Assembly: GCA_025355875.1 (NCBI GenBank)
Contig: JANXYV010000100.1
Span: forward strand, 20,242 to 84,241
Origin: Prolixibacteraceae bacterium
GTDB taxonomy: Bacteria > Bacteroidota > Bacteroidia > Bacteroidales > Prolixibacteraceae
DNA length: 64,000 nt
Direction of reading: 5' to 3'
Positions within the stretch are counted from its first letter, which is position 1. Each line of letters opens with the position of its first letter. The notes beneath the pieces were generated by a model that saw only the letters and a list, made by a program, of their open reading frames with translations, had not been told where the DNA came from and searched no databases. This document shows, in pieces, positions 52,636 through 61,210 of the stretch. Both the position numbers and the translations under genes were made by a program.

Positions 52636-53979
52636 TTATTCGTAATATTTCGGCTTGAATGTACTGCGCACACACCTGAACCCGATGTAACATTTTGCTG
52701 AATCCTGGTATTCAAAACTTCGGGTCGAAACTTGCAGATAATAGGCAATGTCTTTCCATGAACCTCCGCGGATGACTTTTCGCTTCATAGCTGGCTGATC
52801 GTCAGGTTTGGCATCGTACTGAAAATCGGGGCTGAAATCGCTGATGATCTGATAAGCAGATTCATCGTAGGCATTCGAAGTCCATTCTGCAACATTTCCG
52901 GCCATATCGTACAAACCAAAAGAATTGGGAAGGAAATTCGCAACCTTTTCGGTAGCAATATTCTTCCGGCTATCAGCGACATAATTGCCGCGCATCGGTT
53001 TAAAATTGGCTACAAAAGCTCCTACCTGATTTCGGGTGTAATAACTGCCCCAGGGATAAAGTGTCATCTGATGGCCTCCGCGAGCCGCATATTCCCATTC
53101 AACTTCAGAGGGTAAGCGATAATCCATCACACCGGGATTTTTAAGCATTTCCTGATAGGTGTTCAGTTGCTTGGTACGCCACATGCAAAAAGCCTTGGCC
53201 TGGCCCCAGGTTACACCAACGACCGGATAATCGTCGTAAGCTACGTGAGCGAAGTATTTCTTGGTCAGAGGCTCATTGTACGAAAAAGTATAATCGCGCA
53301 TCCAAACCAGGGTGTCGGGATAGACCGGTGTGGTCTCGTGCATCAGGAAGGAAGAGCGGTTCTGGATGGGAACTTCCTTGCCGGTTGCATCCACGATGGT
53401 TCCGGTATAGTTTTGGGTTTGATAATTATAACTGTTGACGCGTTTGGCAGCTTGCTTGTAGTCGACCCAGTAATACTCAAAATTAAGTTTTCGGGAGTCA
53501 ATTTCCCTTTTGTTGTAAAAACTTTCCGTTTCCGGAATGTACATGGATTGAAGGGCTGTTTGGAAATCAGGATTTTTCCAGTCGATCGGTTCGGACCAGT
53601 TGAGGTGGGGGTTTTCTATAATGGCCCCTTTTTTCCCTTCCGTAATCATAAACTCAGGCATCGATTCCGAAAGTAATTGCCTTGCAATCGAATCTCTGAC
53701 CCAAAATACAAACTGGCGGTATTCGTTATTGGTAATCTCGGTATCATCCATCCAGAATGAAGGTACTGAAACTGTCTTAACCGACGTATTTGCCCGGTCG
53801 GCTTGCTCTTCAGAATTCCCGATATTGATGCTGCCTTGTTTGATGAACCTCATTCCGTAAGGGATAGGCTCGAAATAGGGTTTTCGGTTCTGCTTGCTGG
53901 TAAGCTGACTCGTCCAATCACGGTTGCAGGAACCAAGCAGGAGAATCGAAATCAAACCAGTGAGCAAAATTTTATACAT
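52636..53979 (-). CDS. second GldK-like lipoprotein (SUMF1/FGE-fold)
   Basis: A 447-residue lipoprotein (MYKILLTGLISILLLGSC) that parallels the GldK gene at 57542 along its whole length, sharing FWMDDTEITNNEYRQF, KQAAKRVN, DYPVVGV, EVEWEYAARG, YDMAGNVAEWTS and PAMKRKVIRGGSWKD. GldK with GldN forms the periplasmic ring bound to the outer membrane. GldJ is another FGE-like Gld lipoprotein, but the close match here is to GldK. The gene lies after gldN but behind a clear terminator, so it probably has a separate or read-through-dependent transcript. It may replace or mix with GldK in the ring. Confidence 0.88.
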   Translation of the reverse strand: MYKILLTGLISILLLGSCNRDWTSQLTSKQNRKPYFEPIPYGMRFIKQGSINIGNSEEQADRANTSVKTVSVPSFWMDDTEITNNEYRQFVFWVRDSIARQLLSESMPEFMITEGKKGAIIENPHLNWSEPIDWKNPDFQTALQSMYIPETESFYNKREIDSRKLNFEYYWVDYKQAAKRVNSYNYQTQNYTGTIVDATGKEVPIQNRSSFLMHETTPVYPDTLVWMRDYTFSYNEPLTKKYFAHVAYDDYPVVGVTWGQAKAFCMWRTKQLNTYQEMLKNPGVMDYRLPSEVEWEYAARGGHQMTLYPWGSYYTRNQVGAFVANFKPMRGNYVADSRKNIATEKVANFLPNSFGLYDMAGNVAEWTSNAYDESAYQIISDFSPDFQYDAKPDDQPAMKRKVIRGGSWKDIAYYLQVSTRSFEYQDSAKCYIGFRCVRSTFKPKYYE

Positions 53980-53991
53980 AATTCAGTTTTC

Positions 53992-54030
53992 AAAAAAAAA
54001 GCCTTATCAGGAACATCCCCATAAGGCTTT
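53992..54030 (-). terminator. terminator after gldN
   Basis: A 10-bp stem (54021-54030 with 53998-54007) followed on the minus strand by nine T residues. It lies between gldN and the second gldK gene. Confidence 0.85.
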
Positions 54031-54048
54031 CACATCTATTTTCAGAAA

Positions 54049-54903
54049 TTAATATTCCCAAAGGTTTTGTTCGTAATCGAAAATTGAGTTTTCGATTTTT
54101 TTACTTTCGAGCATGGCATCCTTACCGCTCATATACTGGCTGATGGAACGGTTGTTATAGATATTTTCTTCCTTTACAATATAGGAATTGAATTTTCTTT
54201 TCAGGAGAATATCATCGAATGAAGAGTTGCGGGCCGTGTTCTGATCATTGAAAACTTCGTTGGCAGCCAGCAAGTCGCGGGCTTCAGGATAATATACCCA
54301 AAATACCTGGCGACGCTGAACATTTTCCTGATTAACATCGCCATCGAGGTAAAATTCACGAATAGGGCAGATTCCAATCACCCGTACATTCATGGTAGAG
54401 GTCTGTTTGTCAAAATACCATTCCTCCTTAATCATGAACTGCTTAATCACTTCAGATTGGATTTCCCCTTTGACTTCTTTTGGCTTCATTTCGCCGGTAT
54501 CAATGTCTCTAACCATCTGTGTGCGGGTAGTAGCGCCAAAGGATTCCTTAACCTGCTCAAAAGTCATAGGAACTTTGAATTCATCGTCGTCCTTGGCATC
54601 ATAGGCGGTTAATTTACCGTCTTTGATTCCTTGAACCAGCAGACTGACAAAATTAAATCGTCCATCCATCGGTACAGTTGGGAAATATAAAGTCTGGTTA
54701 ATTTTTTCTCGAAGATCGATAATCCGCCATACTTTCTTTTTCCACATCACATCTGCTTCCCTCAAATATGGGAGAGGAGTAGGTTTACGGTTGGTCAGAT
54801 CAGTGCGCTTGTAGGCGCCGTCAACAATCTGTGCTTTTGTCTCGTGACTGGTTGCTACAACCAAAAGAGCCAATACTCCAATGAATATGAATACCTTTTT
54901 CAT
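54049..54903 (-). CDS. gldN: type IX secretion / gliding ring protein GldN
   Basis: A 284-residue periplasmic protein (signal to about HETKAQ) that forms the T9SS ring with GldK. Recognisable segments are DVMWKKKVWRIIDLREKINQTLYFP, IKQFMIKEEWYFDKQTSTMNVRVIGICPIREF and FWVYYPEARDLL. The length fits GldN. It follows gldM by 2 bp and ends before a strong terminator. Confidence 0.93.
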   Translation of the reverse strand: MKKVFIFIGVLALLVVATSHETKAQIVDGAYKRTDLTNRKPTPLPYLREADVMWKKKVWRIIDLREKINQTLYFPTVPMDGRFNFVSLLVQGIKDGKLTAYDAKDDDEFKVPMTFEQVKESFGATTRTQMVRDIDTGEMKPKEVKGEIQSEVIKQFMIKEEWYFDKQTSTMNVRVIGICPIREFYLDGDVNQENVQRRQVFWVYYPEARDLLAANEVFNDQNTARNSSFDDILLKRKFNSYIVKEENIYNNRSISQYMSGKDAMLESKKIENSIFDYEQNLWEY

Positions 54904-54905
54904 GA

Positions 54906-56522
54906 CTATTTTATTTTAAAAGTAATCGGGGCTAGCGGACGGTTTGTGCCATCGTCCCCTTTCGCCATAATATTATCAATAACAATCATACTTCCCTGCG
55001 TCAATTTGCTGAAATGGTCTCTTTGTTCCTGCGTAAAGCGGTTACTGGTCGATTTATCGACTTTTGAGTATCCGCCTGCTCCGGTATAGTTTACATCAAA
55101 TTGGGTAACCTTGAATTTCAAATCAAAATCGAAATCCTTCAATTCAGCAAATACACCATCTTCAGCCATTAATTCTTCCTTTCTCAGACTTCCAGTGTTT
55201 TTTCCACCAATGGTAGCCAGTGGATCAGGAACTTCTTTTACACGGAATACCATTGAGCCCATCGGACGGCTTTCTCCGTTCATTTTAGCAGTGACAGAAA
55301 TATTGGTAATTTTTCCAAGTGCATCCAGTTTGGCCGGATACACAAAATAATCGTCACCGTTTTTTTCAAATCTTCCGTTGGCTACTGCCAATTCAAGATT
55401 TTCGGAAGCAACTCCCGGCACTGATACTTTAATCGGATTGGCAATCCCCATATATAGCACATTCATTTTGGTCGGTGAAATGGTCACACTCGGACGGCCA
55501 ACCTGGTATTCGCCTTTGAACGGATAATTGACAATATTTCCTTCCGGATTCTTGAATTTGATCAGTCCATCCCATTTAAATGTACCAACCTTTGATGCAG
55601 TGGCGTGATAAACTCCTTTGCCATTCTTTATCGGAAGTTTACTTCCTCCGACTAAAATCTCGGGTTGCTGTGTGGTGTCTTCGGCTGTCAGAAAAACCTC
55701 CGCTTCAAATTGATCACCTTCAAGCACATAGGTCGATTTTGCTATGATTGCTGCCCCAAGTCGGTTGAATTTGAATGAAGCTGCATCAATCTGGGTGTAT
55801 AAAGTTGTAATAATATTCGTTTCAGCATTCTGAATATCAATCTCCATTTTAGAAAGCATGGTAATGACTGCAATCAACGGTTTACTTTCGAAGTGCTGGA
55901 TTTCCCAGGTCTTTTTCTCGCCGCCTTCTTTAAGGTTAATTTTTGGGTCAGAAGTGTCCAACTGTTTGATCAGGTTTTCGCGCAGAGGAGAATCTGATTC
56001 CAAATAGGAGACAATAAAATCGCGGTATCCGTTCATGTCTGTTTTCAGATCCAGCGCTTTTTTCTTGTTGATCATGATTTCGGACGGCGTATTCAGGTCA
56101 TCTTCTTTTTTGATCAGGATAGTATCGCCTTTACTGTTCACAATAATGGGTTCGCCGGAAGAAAGCTGAAAACCGGGTTCCATGTTTTTCAGTGGAATCC
56201 CGCCTGAGGCAAATACCAGTTCTTCTTTGAGATCTTTTATTTTGGTAATCAGCACCTTCGTTTTTTGCCTGACCTGATCGGCTTTATCTTTCCATTCCTT
56301 AACTTTGGTTGGATTCTGGATATAGGCGACATCAAATGAGCTGTATATCTGTTCATTCTTTTTGTTGACATTATTCAGTGTCTGGATTAAACTGGCATCC
56401 ACAATCCGGAATGATTCGAGCACTTCAGCTGCCACGTTTAGCGCCAACATTGCTGTCAGCACCAGATACATCATATTGATCATTTTTTGCCTGGTAGATT
56501 CCGGGCAATTTTTACTCGACAT
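54906..56522 (-). CDS. gldM: type IX secretion / gliding motor protein GldM
   Basis: A 538-residue inner-membrane protein with one N-terminal helix and a long periplasmic shaft of four domains that reaches the GldK-GldN ring. The N-terminus STRQKMINMMYLVLTAMLALNVAAEVLESF holds the conserved basic residue (R11) just before the helix. It is believed to work with the GldL membrane Glu in proton-driven rotation. Later segments such as ISPTKMNVLYMGIANPIKVSVPG are typical of the distal domains. The gap after gldL is 18 bp. Confidence 0.94.
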   Translation of the reverse strand: MSSKNCPESTRQKMINMMYLVLTAMLALNVAAEVLESFRIVDASLIQTLNNVNKKNEQIYSSFDVAYIQNPTKVKEWKDKADQVRQKTKVLITKIKDLKEELVFASGGIPLKNMEPGFQLSSGEPIIVNSKGDTILIKKEDDLNTPSEIMINKKKALDLKTDMNGYRDFIVSYLESDSPLRENLIKQLDTSDPKINLKEGGEKKTWEIQHFESKPLIAVITMLSKMEIDIQNAETNIITTLYTQIDAASFKFNRLGAAIIAKSTYVLEGDQFEAEVFLTAEDTTQQPEILVGGSKLPIKNGKGVYHATASKVGTFKWDGLIKFKNPEGNIVNYPFKGEYQVGRPSVTISPTKMNVLYMGIANPIKVSVPGVASENLELAVANGRFEKNGDDYFVYPAKLDALGKITNISVTAKMNGESRPMGSMVFRVKEVPDPLATIGGKNTGSLRKEELMAEDGVFAELKDFDFDLKFKVTQFDVNYTGAGGYSKVDKSTSNRFTQEQRDHFSKLTQGSMIVIDNIMAKGDDGTNRPLAPITFKIK

Positions 56523-56540
56523 AGTCTTCGCTCTATTAAA

Positions 56541-57518
56541 TTACTTCTTCTTATAATTCATGGCACCAAGCATATTCCCGTAAATTGAATTCAGAGATTC
56601 AAGGTTTGCATTCAGCTTTTCAGCATTTTCCTTGTATTTCTTCATTTCCTGCGCTGATGATACAATAATCTGGTTCATTTGATTGAGATCTTCGAAGAGC
56701 TTCGTTGAGGCATGGATCTGTTCGCTCGTACCTTTTAGATGTTTTTCATAGGTACCATTCAAGGATTCAATATTTTTATTGAGTTTATGAATATTCTCGC
56801 CATAACTCGATGAATTCGAATCAAGATCTTTGAACCCTTTCTCAATTGATCCTGCGAGTTTCTGGTACGAATCAACCAGTTTTGAGCCTGATTCATCTAA
56901 TTGCCGGGTGAATTTTATACTGGAATCGTTCAGCTTGGTAAGCATTCCTTCACCGGTTTCCGAAATCCGTTGAGCGGCGCTGCTATAGGTAGTGGTCAAT
57001 TCTCCTACCGATTTGTGAAGTGCAGAATTTGCCTCAACGTTCGTTTCTGAAAATGCATACATGGATTCGGAGGCCGAATTCAGGTTACGCACATATACGT
57101 CAGTTGCCAGGGTAGCTGACGAAATTTCGCTGATCCCTGAAGCTGTATTTGAAAGGTCTATAAGGCTCTTCCCAAGTTTGGTGAGCAGTTCGGGCGTGAT
57201 GTTGGTGCTGTTCAGAATAGATTCCAAATTGCCTTTCACACTTGCCTGAACCTCATCCGTAGTCTCGAGCAGCTCGTAATCCTCATTTAATTCCGGATAA
57301 ACTTTTGCCCAATCAGGCTGTTCCAAAGGCGGCTCAAAAGCGGACAGAAAGAAGATAAACGCTTCTGTCAACAAACCAATGGTGAGCATGATTCCCGAAT
57401 GGTTCCAGTGCTGGAGTTTGAATAATGCACCAATGAGCACCAGAGATGCACCCCAACCATAAACATAACCCATCAGGACTTTCCACCTTTTTGACCTAAG
57501 TATTTCGCCAATATTCAT
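56541..57518 (-). CDS. gldL: type IX secretion / gliding motor protein GldL
   Basis: A 325-residue inner-membrane stator. Two membrane helices lie within the first 65 residues. The second, MLTIGLLTEAFIFFLSAFEPP, has both conserved Glu residues (E52, E62) used in proton flow. The remaining 250 residues are cytoplasmic and rich in helix and Ser/Asn. This part is much longer than in Flavobacterium GldL and closer to PorL. It precedes gldM in the usual order. Confidence 0.93.
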   Translation of the reverse strand: MNIGEILRSKRWKVLMGYVYGWGASLVLIGALFKLQHWNHSGIMLTIGLLTEAFIFFLSAFEPPLEQPDWAKVYPELNEDYELLETTDEVQASVKGNLESILNSTNITPELLTKLGKSLIDLSNTASGISEISSATLATDVYVRNLNSASESMYAFSETNVEANSALHKSVGELTTTYSSAAQRISETGEGMLTKLNDSSIKFTRQLDESGSKLVDSYQKLAGSIEKGFKDLDSNSSSYGENIHKLNKNIESLNGTYEKHLKGTSEQIHASTKLFEDLNQMNQIIVSSAQEMKKYKENAEKLNANLESLNSIYGNMLGAMNYKKK

Positions 57519-57541
57519 CAGAAAATAAGTTAGTTGATTAA

Positions 57542-58879
57542 TTAAAATTCATTGCCAAACGAAGATCGGACACAGCGGAATCCGATGTATGATTTGGTTG
57601 TATCCTGGTATTCAAAACTTCGCGTAGAAACCTGAAGGTAGGCAGCAATATCTTTCCACGAACCCCCACGAATCACTTTTCGTTTCATGGCAGGCGCATC
57701 ATCAGGTTTTGCGTTGTATTCAAAATTCGGATTAAAATCGTTAATGTACATGTAGGCTGATTCATCATACGCAGTGCTGGTCCATTCGGCCACGTTGCCC
57801 GCCATATCGTATAGTCCGAAATCATTGGCATCATAGCTGCCAACTTTCATGGTGGCCATCCCGCCATCTTCCACATAGTTTCCGCGAAGTGGCTTAAAGT
57901 TAGCCATGAAAACTCCATCTTTCTGGCGGGTATAATAACCTCCCCATGGATACATCGACAGTTTGCGGTCGCCACGGGCAGCATATTCCCACTCTACCTC
58001 AGTAGGAAGGCGGTAATCTTGCAGCGTGGCTTCTTTTCTACTGCTCAGGAAATCGTTATGAAGTTTGGTTCGCCAGTGGCAAAATGCTTTGGCTTGTGGC
58101 CATCCCACCCCAACAACAGGATAATCGTCGAATCCGGGATGCCAGAAATAACGGGTCGCCCATGGCTCGTTATACGAAAAAGTAAAGTCCCTGATCCAAC
58201 ATAAGGTGTCAGGATAAATATCAACCTGATTACTGAAGATAAATGAAGACCGATCGGTGATGGGTTTGTCCACCCCGTTGATATCGGTAACAGATCCTTC
58301 GTATTTTTGGGTTTTATAGTTGTACGTGTTTACGCGTTTGGCGGCCTGTTTGAGGTCAATCCAGTGGTATTCATAGAATAGTTTGCGTGCGTCAATTTCT
58401 TTTTTCTTGAAGAAACGTTCGTTTTCAGGAATATACATCGGGGTAAGAGCTTCTGTATAATCCGGATTGGTCCAGTCAAGCTTTTGCCGCCAGTTTATAC
58501 GTGGCGGATCGATTGGATTTCCTTTACGGTCCTCGGTGTTCATGAATTCAGGGAATTGCTCCGATAACAGCGTACGCGCAATGGAATCTCTGACCCATTG
58601 AATGAACTGCCGGTATTCGTTGTTGGTGATTTCAGTATCGTCCATCCAAAAGGCATCGACTGATACTGTTTTAGCGGGAGTGTTCGATGCAGTTACATCC
58701 TGATCGTTCGGTCCAAGATTAAAGGATCCCCTGTGAATAAAGGTCATTCCGTAAGGAGTTGGTTCAAACCATTTCCCTCTTCCCTTAACTCCTGTTAGTT
58801 CGCCATTGCCCGACTTATCGCAACTGGTTAGTGCGACAACTGCCATAATAACTAACCCAATAGAAAAGTGTTTTTTCAT
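57542..58879 (-). CDS. gldK: type IX secretion / gliding ring lipoprotein GldK
   Basis: A 445-residue lipoprotein (MKKHFSIGLVIMAVVALTSC) with an FGE/SUMF1-type domain. Typical segments include FEPTPYGMTFIHRGSFNLG, FWMDDTEITNNEYRQFIQWVRDSIA, DYPVVGVGWPQAKAFCHWR and DMAGNVAEWTSTAYDESAY. GldK anchors the T9SS ring to the outer membrane and contacts GldN. The position in porP-gldK-gldL-gldM-gldN makes it the canonical copy. A paralogue lies at 52636. Confidence 0.94.
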   Translation of the reverse strand: MKKHFSIGLVIMAVVALTSCDKSGNGELTGVKGRGKWFEPTPYGMTFIHRGSFNLGPNDQDVTASNTPAKTVSVDAFWMDDTEITNNEYRQFIQWVRDSIARTLLSEQFPEFMNTEDRKGNPIDPPRINWRQKLDWTNPDYTEALTPMYIPENERFFKKKEIDARKLFYEYHWIDLKQAAKRVNTYNYKTQKYEGSVTDINGVDKPITDRSSFIFSNQVDIYPDTLCWIRDFTFSYNEPWATRYFWHPGFDDYPVVGVGWPQAKAFCHWRTKLHNDFLSSRKEATLQDYRLPTEVEWEYAARGDRKLSMYPWGGYYTRQKDGVFMANFKPLRGNYVEDGGMATMKVGSYDANDFGLYDMAGNVAEWTSTAYDESAYMYINDFNPNFEYNAKPDDAPAMKRKVIRGGSWKDIAAYLQVSTRSFEYQDTTKSYIGFRCVRSSFGNEF

Positions 58880-58911
58880 AGTACAGCTGTATGTTGCTTC
58901 TGATATATTCT

Positions 58912-59856
58912 TTATAAGTACCGGATACTTTTATATTTTTTGTTTCTGTTTTTGCCCAAATCGATACTGTAATTCAGGAATAGCTCGTGGGAGCCACCGC
59001 TGTAACCAGCTAAAGCTGATGTAATAATATCGTAGGCATATCCCATCTTCAGTCCATTATTCATTTCAAAACTTACCAGAATGCTTACTGCATCGTTGAA
59101 CCGGTAATTCAAACCCGCCGAAAACCTCTTTTTATAAACCAGCTCGACATTAAAATCAACCTGGTATGCTGCCATATCAGTTTTTATGTAAACGGCAGGC
59201 TGTATTTCATATAACGGATCAGGAAGTGTAATATTGTAACCTCCTGACAGATAATAATGACGAGCCAAATAAAATCGAGACGCATCGCCCATTAAAATCG
59301 AAGCCTGGTTGATATGCGTGGCCGAAACTCCGAAAAAATAAGTATTCGATCTCAAATAAGCTCCAAATCCCAAATCAAAAGCCAATTGGCTGGCTTGCGC
59401 CGGCGGGATTTCATTATCCTGATCTACAGTTTGGTGGTAACTACTCTCGGGAATGTACCAGACTGCATTGATTGCCATGCTGTAAAAACCCAGACTTGGA
59501 CCTATTCCCAAATCGCCAAACCGGGTCTTCATTCGGTAGGCATAGTCCAGACTGATGTTTATATTCTTTTCAAATCCTAATTCGTCACTGATAAGATTGA
59601 ACCCCACCCCACTTTTAATTCCAAACAAATTGGTGGCCGCGCCAGCACTGAATACCAATGTTTTAGGTGCTCCTTTGATCCCATCCCATTGATATCGGTT
59701 TAATATTGTACCATTTATTAACCCGTCGTTTCCTGCAAATCCTGGATTTACTGTTAACAAGGTTTGTTTGTTAAAAGTGAACTGCGGATCTTGTTGAGCA
59801 ATTGCGGCTAAGTTAGCTATTATATATAAAAATAAAAAACAAAATATTTTTTTCAT
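58912..59856 (-). CDS. porP: type IX secretion outer-membrane protein PorP/SprF family
   Basis: A 314-residue outer-membrane beta-barrel (signal MKKIFCFLFLYIIANLAAIAQ). The beginning QDPQFTFNKQTLLTVNPGFAGNDG is the PorP/SprF hallmark. Alternating strands (YAYRMKTRFGDLGIGPSLGFYS, FGVSATHINQASILMG, SAGLNYRFNDAVSILVSFEM) follow to the C-terminus. It is the first gene of porP-gldKLMN, 32 bp before gldK. Confidence 0.93.
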   Translation of the reverse strand: MKKIFCFLFLYIIANLAAIAQQDPQFTFNKQTLLTVNPGFAGNDGLINGTILNRYQWDGIKGAPKTLVFSAGAATNLFGIKSGVGFNLISDELGFEKNINISLDYAYRMKTRFGDLGIGPSLGFYSMAINAVWYIPESSYHQTVDQDNEIPPAQASQLAFDLGFGAYLRSNTYFFGVSATHINQASILMGDASRFYLARHYYLSGGYNITLPDPLYEIQPAVYIKTDMAAYQVDFNVELVYKKRFSAGLNYRFNDAVSILVSFEMNNGLKMGYAYDIITSALAGYSGGSHELFLNYSIDLGKNRNKKYKSIRYL

Positions 59857-59969
59857 AAAAGCACTGTTGCGACTAGGTTTCGCCTAATTAACGAGCAGTA
59901 AAATAATGAAAAAATGTTTACTGTACCAAACAAGCGTTAAACTCCAAAGTCAATGAACGCATGGTTTTA

Positions 59970-61133
59970 TCATTTATTTTGTCTTTTGTGCATTTTGCGT
60001 ATGTTTTTCCACCATCGGTCGGGAATGTCACCGTTCGATGCTTTCTTATAATCTTCTTCTTCACAAGGCACAATATACATTCCTCCGGTACGGTCTTCAA
60101 AATCTGAAATTTCCATCCACCAGCGGCCCGAATTCCGGCTTTGAAAGAAAACAAGGGTCATGCTGAGGTTCGACATATCGACCATATATTGGTTAAAATC
60201 TTCAGAATCTTCGGTTGGATCTTCAGGTTTGCGGTAAAAAAAACCTTCCATGAAATGCCATACGATTTGCGCCATCAAATTGGTCGAATTCGAAGTTTCA
60301 TCCTTTTCAGGAATCAGGTTGAAAAAGCCTGCGATCTTCAAATGGTCGCTGGTTCCGGCATAACGGGCTATCTGACAAGCTTCTTCGGAGTAAAGTCCGT
60401 TGGGTGAGCACATCGATTGGCCTGGAGCATCGATATACCTTACCGAATTCAGATCAAAACTGAACACATTGGCATCTCGCAGGATCGGTTCTACCGAAGT
60501 CAGATCATACCTCACCTGACCTAACCGCTTCACATCCCAGAAATAATTATTAAACTGGTCAATATCGGTGGCATCAATAAAATAATTCTGATAGGCGAGT
60601 GCTGTATATGAAAATAGATTCTTCTGTTTTTCAATGATGAGGTTCAGGTAATTTTCGGAATTAATGGTTTTTACACCTTTCCTGAAATCCAGTTTTGGAT
60701 CGACCGTCACCATATTGAAGAGGCGACCGTCAAAAGCTTTGGTTAGTCCAAAAGTTAAATCCTGGCTACCGCCCAGAACAATTAAAGTCTGATTATTTTC
60801 AAGGATTTGTTCGCAAATATCGCGTAAGGCAAAATAAGAGTCGTTGACTGTGTGCCCGATTTTCAGGTTTCCCAGATCCAGCGCCTTAAACCTAGGACCA
60901 ATCCGGTTCAGGTTATATAAATGTTTTCTGATTAGATCCGGAGCTTTGCCAGCACCTGAAACAACCGAATTCCGGTCTTCTCCCACTCCGATAATGATCA
61001 GATCGGCCTTTTCTGGTTTCAGTTTCTCCTGATTTTTTTGCAAAAGTGCTCCTAAAGAGTGTTTTCTATTGGTCCATTCAGCATATTCAACCTTCTCAAA
61101 ATCAACAGGATCAAAATAATGTAGCAAGTCCAT
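59970..61133 (-). CDS. arginase-fold protein with degenerate metal site
   Basis: A 387-residue protein of the ureohydrolase (arginase/agmatinase/formimidoylglutamase) fold. I start it at Met 61133. A TTG at 61184 lies in the topA terminator. The manganese motifs are degenerate: GGSQD (121-125) where active enzymes have GGDHS/T, DPKLD (145-149) instead of DAHxD, and SFDLNSVRYIDAPG (225-238) instead of SxDxDxxDPxxAPG. Hydrolase activity is therefore doubtful. A formimidoylglutamase-like gene next to topA and gldK recurs in flavobacteria as I recall, so a T9SS-related or structural role is possible. It is commonly annotated as formimidoylglutamase. The sequence does not support that reaction here. 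Confidence 0.82.
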   Translation of the reverse strand: MDLLHYFDPVDFEKVEYAEWTNRKHSLGALLQKNQEKLKPEKADLIIIGVGEDRNSVVSGAGKAPDLIRKHLYNLNRIGPRFKALDLGNLKIGHTVNDSYFALRDICEQILENNQTLIVLGGSQDLTFGLTKAFDGRLFNMVTVDPKLDFRKGVKTINSENYLNLIIEKQKNLFSYTALAYQNYFIDATDIDQFNNYFWDVKRLGQVRYDLTSVEPILRDANVFSFDLNSVRYIDAPGQSMCSPNGLYSEEACQIARYAGTSDHLKIAGFFNLIPEKDETSNSTNLMAQIVWHFMEGFFYRKPEDPTEDSEDFNQYMVDMSNLSMTLVFFQSRNSGRWWMEISDFEDRTGGMYIVPCEEEDYKKASNGDIPDRWWKNIRKMHKRQNK

Positions 61134-61172
61134 CAGAGGTTTTTTATCAGTAGTTGAAAATACTGTTTTAAT

Positions 61173-61204
61173 TAAAATGGGCAAACAAAAATATGTTTGC
61201 CCAT
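61173..61204 (-). terminator. terminator after topA
   Basis: An 11-bp perfect stem (61177-61187 with 61194-61204), followed on the minus strand by TTTTAATTAAAA. The same hairpin loop contains a TATTTTTG sequence that could be a -7 box for the arginase-fold gene. Confidence 0.75.
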
Positions 61205-61210
61205 GAATAT

